A DNA stretch of 64,000 nt. Source: Chitinophagaceae bacterium (GTDB taxonomy: Bacteria > Bacteroidota > Bacteroidia > Chitinophagales > Chitinophagaceae). Shown one piece after another: positions 1 to 7,205 of the stretch. Position 1 is the first letter of the stretch, and each line of letters opens with the position of its first letter. Both the position numbers and the translations under genes were made by a program. The notes beneath the pieces are model-generated. The model worked only from the letters and a program-made list of their open reading frames with translations, had not been told where the DNA came from and made no database searches. The stretch lies in contig JAGQWM010000002.1 in the NCBI GenBank assembly GCA_020437365.1, forward strand, positions 20,828 through 84,827. The letters are read 5' to 3'.

Positions 1-1
1 C

Positions 2-535
2 CTTGTTGCCTTGAATGTCAGTTATCCTTTTCAGTATAAAAAATACAGTTTCTTTGCCAATGTAAATGCCAATTATTCGCATTACAAAGCCAATCTTGGC
101 GGCGGCGACAGGAATGTAAACCAGGAAGTATTCTCAACAGTTTTTTATATGCAAAACAGCTATGACTTCGGCAAAGGTTGGAAAGGGGAATTGACCGGCT
201 TATATCTTTCGCCATCGGTTTGGCAGGGCTTAATCAGAAGTAAAGCCATGGGAAGTGTAGATATTGGTTTACAAAAAACGATTTTCAAAGGCAATGGCAA
301 TATAAAATTTGCGGTGAGTGATATTTTTAAAACGATGAAATGGGGCGGCACAACAGATTTCACGGGTGTGTATGCTACATTTAACGGACATGGAGAATTG
401 CCGCAGTATAAACTGAACTTGAGTTTCCGTTTTGGTAATTCTAAAGTAAAAGCTGCCAGGAAACATGAATCTGGATTAGAAAAAGAAAGAAAAAGAGCAG
501 AAGAAAAAGACCAGCAAGGTGGTATTGGGCAGTAA
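2..535 (+). CDS. Outer-membrane beta-barrel protein, C-terminal part (cut by window edge)
   Basis: Only the last ~177 codons are present. The frame is open to the left edge, so the real start lies outside the window. The protein has alternating aromatic and polar strands (YSFFANVNANYSHY, YKLNLSFRFG) typical of the last strands of a TonB-dependent or outer-membrane barrel receptor of Bacteroidota. Unusually for such proteins, the last beta strand (LSFRFG) is followed by a highly charged tail of about 30 residues rich in K, E and R. Typical barrels end at the aromatic strand, so this tail should hang in the periplasm. The substrate cannot be read from this fragment. A strong terminator follows the stop codon. 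I am confident of barrel class, not of subfamily. Confidence 0.7.
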   Translation, partial: LVALNVSYPFQYKKYSFFANVNANYSHYKANLGGGDRNVNQEVFSTVFYMQNSYDFGKGWKGELTGLYLSPSVWQGLIRSKAMGSVDIGLQKTIFKGNGNIKFAVSDIFKTMKWGGTTDFTGVYATFNGHGELPQYKLNLSFRFGNSKVKAARKHESGLEKERKRAEEKDQQGGIGQ

Positions 536-559
536 GTAAAAATTAAACCAGCATTTAGG

Positions 560-592
560 AAACCCTGCAATTGTTTTGCAGGGTTTCTTTTT
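560..592 (+). terminator. Rho-independent terminator of the barrel gene
   Basis: A perfect 11-bp inverted repeat (AAACCCTGCAA / TTGCAGGGTTT) with a 5-base loop is followed by a T-rich run. It sits 25 bases after the stop codon of the barrel gene and before the helicase gene. Confidence 0.85.
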
Positions 593-677
593 ATCTTATC
601 ATCTTGCAAGAGCAAATAGGTAGTTTTGAAAAATATTGAATTAAATTCGTTTCAATTCTCAGGAAAATGATTTTACT

Positions 678-3600
678 ATGTCGGCGACCAACGAAAAATT
701 AATGCAAGCATTCAAAACGGCTTATGAATCCTTAAACAGCCACCAGCGGTTGGCGGTAGATACAATCGATGGGCCGGTTTTGGTCAATGCAGGCCCCGGA
801 ACGGGGAAAACGCAAATCCTGGCATTGCGCATTGCCAATATTTTATTGCAGACAGATATGTCGCCCAATAATATTCTTTGTTTGACTTATACAGATAATG
901 GAGCAGTTGAAATGCGTAACCGATTGATTAAATTTATTGGCAGCCAGGCATACAAGATCAAAATACATACTTTCCATTCTTTTGCCAACGAAGTGATTCA
1001 GGATAACCTGGCATATTTCGGAAGACTGAACCTTTCGCCCATCAGCGACCTGGAAGAAGTGGAATTGTTGTATGCATTGATTGATACCATTTCGCCAGAT
1101 AATCCTTTAAAAAGATTTCGGAATGATGCGTATTATGAAAAAGATCGGTTGAAAAATTTGTTTTCACTGATGAAAAAAGAAGCTTGGAACCCCGAATTCA
1201 TTTCTTCTAAAATAAAACAATATATAAAAGAGTTGCCTGCCAAAGAAGGTTTTTATTACAAAAGAAAATATAAACAATATAAAGCCGGCGACCCGAAAGA
1301 AGCAAACATTAAAGAAGAATCGGAAAAAATGGAAATGCTGGAAGCCGCCGCCCATTTATACCCGGCTTACAACCAATTGATGCAAGACAAAGGCCGTTAT
1401 GATTATTACGATATGATTCTTTGGGTATTGGAAGCTTTTGAAAAAGATAAAGACTTTTTACAAACTTACCAGGAACAAATTCTTTTTTTCTTGGTTGATG
1501 AGTTTCAGGATACAAGCCGTTCGCAACAATTATTATTGCAACAACTTATCAACCATTGGGACAAACCGGATGTGTTTGTAGTTGGTGATGCAGACCAAAG
1601 TATCTATTCATTTCAGGATGCCAATGTAGAAAATATTATTGCATTTGAAAAAGCTTATAAGGAAACGATTACCACTATTCAACTCGATAAAAATTACCGC
1701 TCTACACAAAAATTATTGGATTGTGCACATCATTTAATTCAACACAATAACCTGCGAACCGTATCTGCAGAAACGGAGCAACCTTTGGTATCGGCGAATA
1801 CGGCTTTGCAAAAAATTGCCCGTCCTCCCTTTATTTCCGCTTATGCCAATGTCATGCAGGAAGCCATTGGTGTGGTATCGCAAATAGAATCTTTATTGCA
1901 AGATGGTGTAACGGCCAAGGAAATAGCCATCATTTACCGGAAGCATGTACAGGTAGAAGATGTAAAAACTTTGCTCGATGCGAAGCATATTCCTGTCGAT
2001 GTAAAATTGAAAAAAGATGTTTTACAAATTCCCATGGTTCAAAATCTTATAAAAATTTTGACATGGATACAAGCCGAGAAAAAAATTCCTTATAGTGGCG
2101 ATGAAATTTTATTTGAATTATTGCATTTTGATTTTTTTCAATTGTCATCCATTGATATTGCCAAACTAAGTGTAGAAGCTTTTAATAAAAACAAGAGCGA
2201 CAAAAAAATAACGCATTCCATCCGCTCGATACTTAATGACTTACCGGATGTACAACCCGATTTATTTACGCCGGCGGCTGACGGGCATTCGCCCAAAGAA
2301 ATTATTGCCATGTTGGAAAACCTATTAAAGGCATCGGCCAATGTAACCTTGCAACACTTGGTAGAACTGGTCATTCAGAAAGCAGGTGTTTTATCTTTTG
2401 TTATGAAAAACGAAGAAAAAAACTGGTTGATGCAGGTACTGACAACATTTTTCAATTTTGTAAAAGAAGAAACACGTCGCCAGCCTGACATGGATTTACA
2501 AGGCTTGCTTTTGCAAATTGATTTGATGCAAAAAGAAAAAATTGCACTGCCTTTGGTCAAATTGAGTAATCCCAAAAACGGCGTTCACCTTGTTTCGGCG
2601 CATAGTGCTAAAGGGTCTGAATTTGCACATGTGTTTATAATCGGTTGCAATAGCGATAAATGGGAAGCAGCCGATGGCAGGGGAAGAAAAGAATATAAAT
2701 TGCCCGATAACCTCGTGATGCATCATGCCGGAGCCGATCCTTTTGAAGAAAGCCGCCGTTTGTTTTATGTAGCCATCACCAGGGCCAAAACGAATCTATA
2801 TATTTCTTATGTACAAAAAGATCTGAAAGATAAAGAATTGACAAAGTCAAATTTTATTGTCGAATTAGCAGAAGATAATGGACTTGAAATAAAAGAAAAA
2901 CCGGTAGCAACCGAATTGTTAACAACGTATGTAGCCCTGCAATTTGAAGAAAAAGCACAACCGGAGATTGCCTTACCGGAAGCCGAATTTTTGCAGACGA
3001 TTCTTAAAAAATATACGCTGAGCGTAACACATTTAAATAATTTTCTGAATTGCCATTTAAAGTTTTATTATCAAAATCTAATCCGGGTGCCGGCAGCCAA
3101 AAATGAAAATATGGCTTTTGGTACGGCCATACATTATGCATTGGAAATGTTGTTTAAGAAAATGAAAAACAATGGTAATGTATTTCCCGATATTGCCGAG
3201 TTGATAAAAGATTTTACTTTCAATATGCACATCAACCGGGAAGCATTTACAACCGAGCAATACCAGCGACGATTGGCCTACGGCGAAAAAATATTACCGG
3301 CATATTATCAACAATATGTACAGCACTGGAATAAAATCGTAAAAGTAGAAAACAGAATTCGAGGTGTGGTGGTGCAGCATGTTCCTATCAATGGCATACT
3401 CGATAAACTGGAATTTAATGGCAAGCAAGTCAATGTGGTGGATTATAAAACCGGCAATTATCAAAATGCCAGAAAAAAATTGCGGCCGCCCGATGAAAAA
3501 GAACCTAACGGTGGCGACTATTGGCGACAAGCGGTTTTTTATAAAATTTTACTCGACAATATTCCGGGCTCTGATTGGCAAACCGTTAGTACAACTTTCG

Positions 3601-3827
3601 ATTTTGTAGAACCCGTAAAAGATGAATATAAAATAGAGAAGATAGAAATTACGCCGGCAGATATTACGACCGTTACACAACAAATAACCCATACCTGGGA
3701 AAAAATCCAACAACTGGATTTCTCGGTTGGATGCGGTAAGCCGGATTGTCAATATTGTCAGTTTGTAAAATCCAATAACCTGGCAGTTGAATTGCATCCA
3801 CCCGAAACAGAAGAAGAACTGATTTAA
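678..3827 (+). CDS. UvrD/Rep-family DNA helicase fused to PD-(D/E)XK Fe-S nuclease
   Basis: 1049 residues, probably an ATP-dependent 3'-5' DNA helicase/nuclease for repair or recombination. Walker A is GPGTGKT near residue 39. Motif II is VDEFQDTS near 273, and GDADQSIYSFQDA lies near 302. Late SF1 motifs include SAHSAKGSEF and FYVAITRAK. The C-terminal ~250 residues form a RecB/AddB-type nuclease: GTAIHYALE, then DYKTGNYQ near 922. A cysteine near 792 (FLNC) and a C-x4-C-x2-C cluster near 1018 match the split Fe-S cluster layout of AddB-type nucleases. The fusion of helicase and nuclease in one chain resembles AdnA/AdnB or AddAB subunits, but I see no partner subunit nearby. The start ATG at 678 leaves a normal N-terminus just ahead of the Q-motif (SLNSHQRLAV). 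Confidence 0.88.
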   Translation: MSATNEKLMQAFKTAYESLNSHQRLAVDTIDGPVLVNAGPGTGKTQILALRIANILLQTDMSPNNILCLTYTDNGAVEMRNRLIKFIGSQAYKIKIHTFHSFANEVIQDNLAYFGRLNLSPISDLEEVELLYALIDTISPDNPLKRFRNDAYYEKDRLKNLFSLMKKEAWNPEFISSKIKQYIKELPAKEGFYYKRKYKQYKAGDPKEANIKEESEKMEMLEAAAHLYPAYNQLMQDKGRYDYYDMILWVLEAFEKDKDFLQTYQEQILFFLVDEFQDTSRSQQLLLQQLINHWDKPDVFVVGDADQSIYSFQDANVENIIAFEKAYKETITTIQLDKNYRSTQKLLDCAHHLIQHNNLRTVSAETEQPLVSANTALQKIARPPFISAYANVMQEAIGVVSQIESLLQDGVTAKEIAIIYRKHVQVEDVKTLLDAKHIPVDVKLKKDVLQIPMVQNLIKILTWIQAEKKIPYSGDEILFELLHFDFFQLSSIDIAKLSVEAFNKNKSDKKITHSIRSILNDLPDVQPDLFTPAADGHSPKEIIAMLENLLKASANVTLQHLVELVIQKAGVLSFVMKNEEKNWLMQVLTTFFNFVKEETRRQPDMDLQGLLLQIDLMQKEKIALPLVKLSNPKNGVHLVSAHSAKGSEFAHVFIIGCNSDKWEAADGRGRKEYKLPDNLVMHHAGADPFEESRRLFYVAITRAKTNLYISYVQKDLKDKELTKSNFIVELAEDNGLEIKEKPVATELLTTYVALQFEEKAQPEIALPEAEFLQTILKKYTLSVTHLNNFLNCHLKFYYQNLIRVPAAKNENMAFGTAIHYALEMLFKKMKNNGNVFPDIAELIKDFTFNMHINREAFTTEQYQRRLAYGEKILPAYYQQYVQHWNKIVKVENRIRGVVVQHVPINGILDKLEFNGKQVNVVDYKTGNYQNARKKLRPPDEKEPNGGDYWRQAVFYKILLDNIPGSDWQTVSTTFDFVEPVKDEYKIEKIEITPADITTVTQQITHTWEKIQQLDFSVGCGKPDCQYCQFVKSNNLAVELHPPETEEELI

Positions 3828-3861
3828 TGAAATAACAACAATTCATAAGACAGAAAGAGGC

Positions 3862-3869
3862 TAAGTTTG
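3862..3869 (+). promoter_or_regulatory. Bacteroidota -7 element (TAAGTTTG) for the Ig-like lipoprotein gene
   Basis: TAAGTTTG matches the TAnnTTTG consensus exactly. Its last base is only 8 bases before the ATG at 3878, so a transcript would start at or next to the start codon. No clear TTG -33 element is visible at the usual distance, so this is a moderate call. Confidence 0.45.
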
Positions 3870-3877
3870 CAAATCGT

Positions 3878-5278
3878 ATGCGTGTACAAAAAATATTTTG
3901 GGGAATCATCATCAGCAGTTGTGTATTTGCCGGGCTGTCAGGCAATATGGGTTGTGCCAATATCATTCCACCGCAAGGTGGCCCGAAGGATACATTGCCA
4001 CCGGTTTTGTTAACCGCCGAACCGCGGGATTCTGCTTTGCATTTTTCCGGCGATAAAATCACATTGAACTTTAATGAATTTATAGAAGTGCGGGACATTG
4101 GTAATAATCTTATTTTTTCTCCCACGCCGGAAATCAATCCTTTTGTGGATTATAAATTGAAAACCGTAACTGTCAAACTAAAAGATGCACTGCTTCCCAA
4201 TACAACTTATTCCATCAATTTTGGGAATGCCATTCAGGATTTTACGGAAGGCAATCCATTGAAAAATTTTACGTACACATTTTCTACAGGTAGTTATATT
4301 GATTCTTTAACCTTGCAAGGGCAAGTCATCAATGCCAAAACCGGGGAACCTGATAGCACCATGATAGTGATGCTGCACACCAGTGGCGATGATTCTGCTG
4401 TTGTCAATAAAAAACCTTTGTATGTAACAAAACCGGACGGTAACGGTCATTTTCAATTTAACAATTTACCACCGGGAAAATTTTATCTCTATGCGTTGCA
4501 AGATAATAACCGTACACGGCGTTATTTGTCAGATGATGTCTTATTTGCATTTGCAGACAAACCGGTTACCATTCAACCCGGTTTGCAACCCATAACATTG
4601 TATGCTTATATTGGAAAACCTGCAAATGAAACAAATAAAAATCAGGCACAGGTTTCGAACGAGGCGAAAAGGTTAACGTATCATACAAATCTTGTATCCA
4701 ATAAACAGGAATTGTTTCAAAATTTTATACTGACCTCTGACCGCCCATTACAATTTTTTGATTCAACGAAATTGAAACTATATAAAGATTCAACTTTTGT
4801 ACCGGTACAGGATTATACAATTGAAGAAGACAGCACACATACTCATATCACTTTGGCGACCGATTGGCAAGAAAACACTTTGTATCACCTGGTACTCGAT
4901 AAAGATTTTGCTACCGACAGCAGCGGCTACCAGTTGCTGAAAAAAGACAGTTTACATTTTATGACCAAACAAAAATCAGATTATGGAAAATTGAAAATTA
5001 CTTTCCGTAACCTGGACATGCAAAAAAACCCGGTTGTTTGGTTGATGCAGCAAAATAAAATCATCCGCTCCGTGCCTTTGTTGTCCAATACAATGACGAT
5101 CGATATGTTTCCGCCCGGAGAATATACGTTGCGTATTTTATATGATAATAATAAGAATGGGGAATGGGATCCGGGTATATTTTTTGGCCAACATATTCAA
5201 CCCGAATTAGTACAACCCATCAAAAGAAAAATTTTAGTAAAAGCTGCCTGGCAAAATGAATTTGAAATTGCGTTGTAA
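3878..5278 (+). CDS. Ig-like domain (Big_5 type) lipoprotein
   Basis: 466 residues. The N-terminus has a hydrophobic signal segment ending in a lipobox-like NMGC, with Cys26 as the predicted lipid anchor. It is followed by the PPQGGPKDTLPP segment seen in a widespread Bacteroidota lipoprotein family. The next ~100 residues (GDKITLNFNEFIEV through YTFSTG) look like a Big_5 Ig-like domain. A carboxypeptidase-regulatory-like stretch follows (LQGQVINAKTGEPDS, FQFNNLPPGKFYLYAL), and a second beta-rich region reaches the end. It is probably an envelope protein facing the periplasm. No catalytic motif is seen and no specific role can be given. Its own promoter motif lies close to the ATG, and recR follows after 28 bases with a separate promoter. 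Confidence 0.75.
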   Translation: MRVQKIFWGIIISSCVFAGLSGNMGCANIIPPQGGPKDTLPPVLLTAEPRDSALHFSGDKITLNFNEFIEVRDIGNNLIFSPTPEINPFVDYKLKTVTVKLKDALLPNTTYSINFGNAIQDFTEGNPLKNFTYTFSTGSYIDSLTLQGQVINAKTGEPDSTMIVMLHTSGDDSAVVNKKPLYVTKPDGNGHFQFNNLPPGKFYLYALQDNNRTRRYLSDDVLFAFADKPVTIQPGLQPITLYAYIGKPANETNKNQAQVSNEAKRLTYHTNLVSNKQELFQNFILTSDRPLQFFDSTKLKLYKDSTFVPVQDYTIEEDSTHTHITLATDWQENTLYHLVLDKDFATDSSGYQLLKKDSLHFMTKQKSDYGKLKITFRNLDMQKNPVVWLMQQNKIIRSVPLLSNTMTIDMFPPGEYTLRILYDNNKNGEWDPGIFFGQHIQPELVQPIKRKILVKAAWQNEFEIAL

Positions 5279-5302
5279 TTGCTCTTTAAACTAGTAAATT
5301 TG
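5273..5302 (+). promoter_or_regulatory. recR promoter (TTG-N19-TAAATTTG), apparently leaderless
   Basis: A TTG at 5273-5275 is followed by 19 bases and TAAATTTG at 5295-5302, a good match to the Bacteroidota -33/-7 promoter. Only four bases (CTCC) separate the -7 element from the recR ATG at 5307, so the predicted transcription start falls on the start codon itself. The -33 element overlaps the 3' end of the upstream gene. Confidence 0.6.
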
Positions 5303-5306
5303 CTCC

Positions 5307-5927
5307 ATGCAATTCTCATCAGTTTTATTGGAAAATGCCGTAAAAGAATTTTCTTCCCTGCCGGGGATTGGTAAAAAGACAGCTTTGCGCCTAGTACTGC
5401 ATTTATTAAAACAAGAACCCAATACAGTACAACGTTTCAGTGATGTGATAGCCAAAATGCGTAGCGAAATAAAATTTTGCCAACGATGTTGCAATGTAGC
5501 CGATGGCGATATTTGTTCCGTTTGTGCCAATTCATCCCGCAAGCAAGACCAGATTTGTGTGGTAGAATCCATCAGGGATGTTATCGCCATTGAAAGTACC
5601 CAGCAATTCAATGGTACGTATCATGTACTGGGTGGCGTTATTTCTCCTTTGGATGGTATTGGCCCCGGCCAGCTACAGATCGAATCTTTACTCACCAGGA
5701 TTCAAAAAGAAAAAACAGAAGAAATCATTTTTGCTTTGAATGCCACCATCCAGGGCGATACGACAATTTACTATATCCAGAAAAAATTACAAGGGTTACC
5801 ACTGCGCATTACGACCATTGCCCGCGGTATTTCCTTTGGCGGCGAATTGGAATATGCCGATGAAATGACACTTGGCAGAAGCCTGCAAAACCGTTTGCCG
5901 ATTGAAAACTATATGGTCAAGAACTAA
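5307..5927 (+). CDS. recR: Recombination mediator protein RecR
   Basis: 206 residues, the usual RecR length. RecR acts with RecO (and RecF) to load RecA on SSB-coated gapped DNA. The N-terminal helix-hairpin-helix contains LPGIGKKTALRL. A zinc finger uses Cys58, Cys61, Cys70 and Cys73. The Toprim domain starts at QICVVES (residues 82-88). The C-terminal Walker-B-like motif is present as ARGISFGGELEYAD. The start is fixed by the family-typical N-terminus and by the promoter that ends four bases before the ATG. recO and recF are not in this window. Confidence 0.97.
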   Translation: MQFSSVLLENAVKEFSSLPGIGKKTALRLVLHLLKQEPNTVQRFSDVIAKMRSEIKFCQRCCNVADGDICSVCANSSRKQDQICVVESIRDVIAIESTQQFNGTYHVLGGVISPLDGIGPGQLQIESLLTRIQKEKTEEIIFALNATIQGDTTIYYIQKKLQGLPLRITTIARGISFGGELEYADEMTLGRSLQNRLPIENYMVKN

Positions 5928-5937
5928 AATCTTTACC

Positions 5938-5968
5938 TTGCAACTTCCATAAATAAAATGTACATTTG
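5938..5968 (+). promoter_or_regulatory. Promoter of the metH gene pair (TTG-N20-TACATTTG)
   Basis: A TTG at 5938-5940, a 20-base spacer and TACATTTG at 5961-5968 make a consensus Bacteroidota promoter. The predicted start near 5975 leaves a leader of about 105 bases before the ATG at 6082. That leader contains the inverted repeats listed separately. Confidence 0.7.
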
Positions 5969-5980
5969 TGCATTCTTAGA

Positions 5981-6050
5981 GGCGGATTTGTTTATTGTTC
6001 AGCCTTAAAAAATAGAACTAATAAACGCCACAAAACTCCACTTTAGTTTT
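5981..6050 (+). promoter_or_regulatory. Structured 5' leader of the methionine synthase operon
   Basis: Two inverted repeats fill the leader. The first is an imperfect long hairpin: GGCG (5981-5984) pairs with CGCC (6026-6029), TTTATT (5991-5996) with AATAAA (6020-6025) and GTTC (5997-6000) with GAAC (6015-6018). A 6-base bulge, a 1-base bulge and a 14-base loop remain. The second is AAAACT (6032-6037) with AGTTTT (6045-6050). I do not recognise a known SAM, SAH or cobalamin riboswitch in it. It could be a regulatory leader or an operator region; the second hairpin overlaps a CACTTTAGT motif also found upstream of other genes here. Confidence 0.4.
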
Positions 6051-6081
6051 CCGACGTTTAAAAGTTCGCAAACAAAATTTT

Positions 6082-7110
6082 ATGAATCGCATTCAGGATT
6101 GTTTGGATGAACGTATAGTAATAATGGATGGCGCCATGGGTACCATGATTCAACGGCAACAGCTGGATGAAGCAGATTTTCGTGGAGCAAGGTTTAAAGA
6201 TTGGCCTACAGATTTGAAAGGGAATAATGACCTGCTCAATATTACGCAACCGCAAATCATTACCGATATACATCAGCAATATTTAAACGCCGGTGCCGAT
6301 ATTATTGAAACAAACACTTTCAGCAGCACGGCCATTGCGATGGCGGATTATGAAATGCAATCTTTGGCTTATGAATTAAATGTTGCAGGAGCTAATTGTG
6401 CCAAGGCAGCGGTTGCGCAATATAAAAAACAGCATCCCGAAAGAAAATATGGTCCATGGATAGCCGGCGCTATCGGCCCTTTGAACAAAACTTTATCACT
6501 ATCACCCGACGTCAATAATCCCGGTTTCAGAGCGGTGAGTTTTGATGAAGTCGTAGCCGCTTATGCAGAACAAGTGAAAGGACTGGTAGAAGGCGGCGTA
6601 GATATTTTGCTGATAGAAACCATTTTCGATACACTCAATGCCAAAGCAGCCATTTATGCCATCAAAAAATATTGGAGTGAAAATCATTCAGGAAAAACAA
6701 TATTGCCCATTATGATAAGTGGCACAATTACCGATGCTTCGGGCAGAACATTAAGTGGACAAACACTCGAAGCTTTTTACACTTCGGTTATGCATGCCCG
6801 TCCGTTAAGTGTTGGGTTGAATTGTGCATTGGGCGCCAAAGAAATGCGGCCACACATTGAAGAACTTTCCCAATTGGCCAATTGTTATGTATCGGCGTAT
6901 CCGAATGCCGGTTTGCCGAATGCCATGGGCGAATATGATGAACAACCCGAAGATATGGCCGGCCATCTCAAAGCCTGGGCAACTGAAGGTTTTGTCAATA
7001 TTGTTGGCGGTTGTTGTGGTACAACACCTGAACATATCAAAGAAATTGTAGCACAAGTACAAACGCTGACACCAAGAAAATTACCTGAAACTGTAAATGA
7101 GTTACTATGA
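6082..7110 (+). CDS. metH: Methionine synthase, homocysteine-binding subunit (MetH N-terminal module)
   Basis: 342 residues matching only the first module of cobalamin-dependent methionine synthase, which activates homocysteine through a zinc thiolate. The start [10 protein letters not shown] is typical. The three zinc cysteines sit at 248 (GLNCALG) and 311-312 ([12 protein letters not shown]), almost the same spacing as in full-length MetH. The chain then stops shortly after the barrel, at a natural domain border, so this looks like a true split gene rather than a frameshift. The remaining modules are encoded by the gene at 7206. The stop codon overlaps the ATG of a 32-codon ORF in the arrangement ATGA, implying coupled translation. 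Confidence 0.93.
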   Translation: MNRIQDCLDERIVIMDGAMGTMIQRQQLDEADFRGARFKDWPTDLKGNNDLLNITQPQIITDIHQQYLNAGADIIETNTFSSTAIAMADYEMQSLAYELNVAGANCAKAAVAQYKKQHPERKYGPWIAGAIGPLNKTLSLSPDVNNPGFRAVSFDEVVAAYAEQVKGLVEGGVDILLIETIFDTLNAKAAIYAIKKYWSENHSGKTILPIMISGTITDASGRTLSGQTLEAFYTSVMHARPLSVGLNCALGAKEMRPHIEELSQLANCYVSAYPNAGLPNAMGEYDEQPEDMAGHLKAWATEGFVNIVGGCCGTTPEHIKEIVAQVQTLTPRKLPETVNELL

Positions 7111-7205
7111 CATCCGGAAATCTACTTTTAATCCTCGCCCTGTTAATTCTGTTCGTAAATAATTTTACGTTATTCAAAAAAATATTTGCTAAAAAGAATA
7201 CTTAA
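7107..7205 (+). CDS. 32-residue membrane microprotein between the two metH genes
   Basis: The ORF starts inside the stop of the upstream metH gene (ATGA, 7107-7110). It ends with TAA directly abutting the ATG of the downstream metH gene (TAAATG, 7203-7208), so all three genes are tightly coupled. The peptide begins [17 protein letters not shown], one hydrophobic stretch of about 15-17 residues, followed by a basic tail rich in Lys ([10 protein letters not shown]). This is the layout of a single-pass inner-membrane peptide with a cytoplasmic positive end. No homologue is recognised. It could instead be a ribosome-handover ORF with no peptide function. Coupling on both sides makes translation likely. 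Confidence 0.6.
   Translation: MTSGNLLLILALLILFVNNFTLFKKIFAKKNT

Noticed and set aside
160..615. 151-codon minus-strand ORF under the barrel gene
   Set aside because: It is antisense to a clear barrel frame and to a perfect terminator hairpin.
3673..4137. 154-codon minus-strand ORF across the helicase and lipoprotein genes
   Set aside because: It overlaps two well-supported genes and the intergenic promoter, and has no recognisable protein features.
5968..6081. SAM or cobalamin riboswitch upstream of metH
   Set aside because: None of the conserved cores I know for these switches is present. Only generic hairpins are visible, so it is listed as an unassigned leader.
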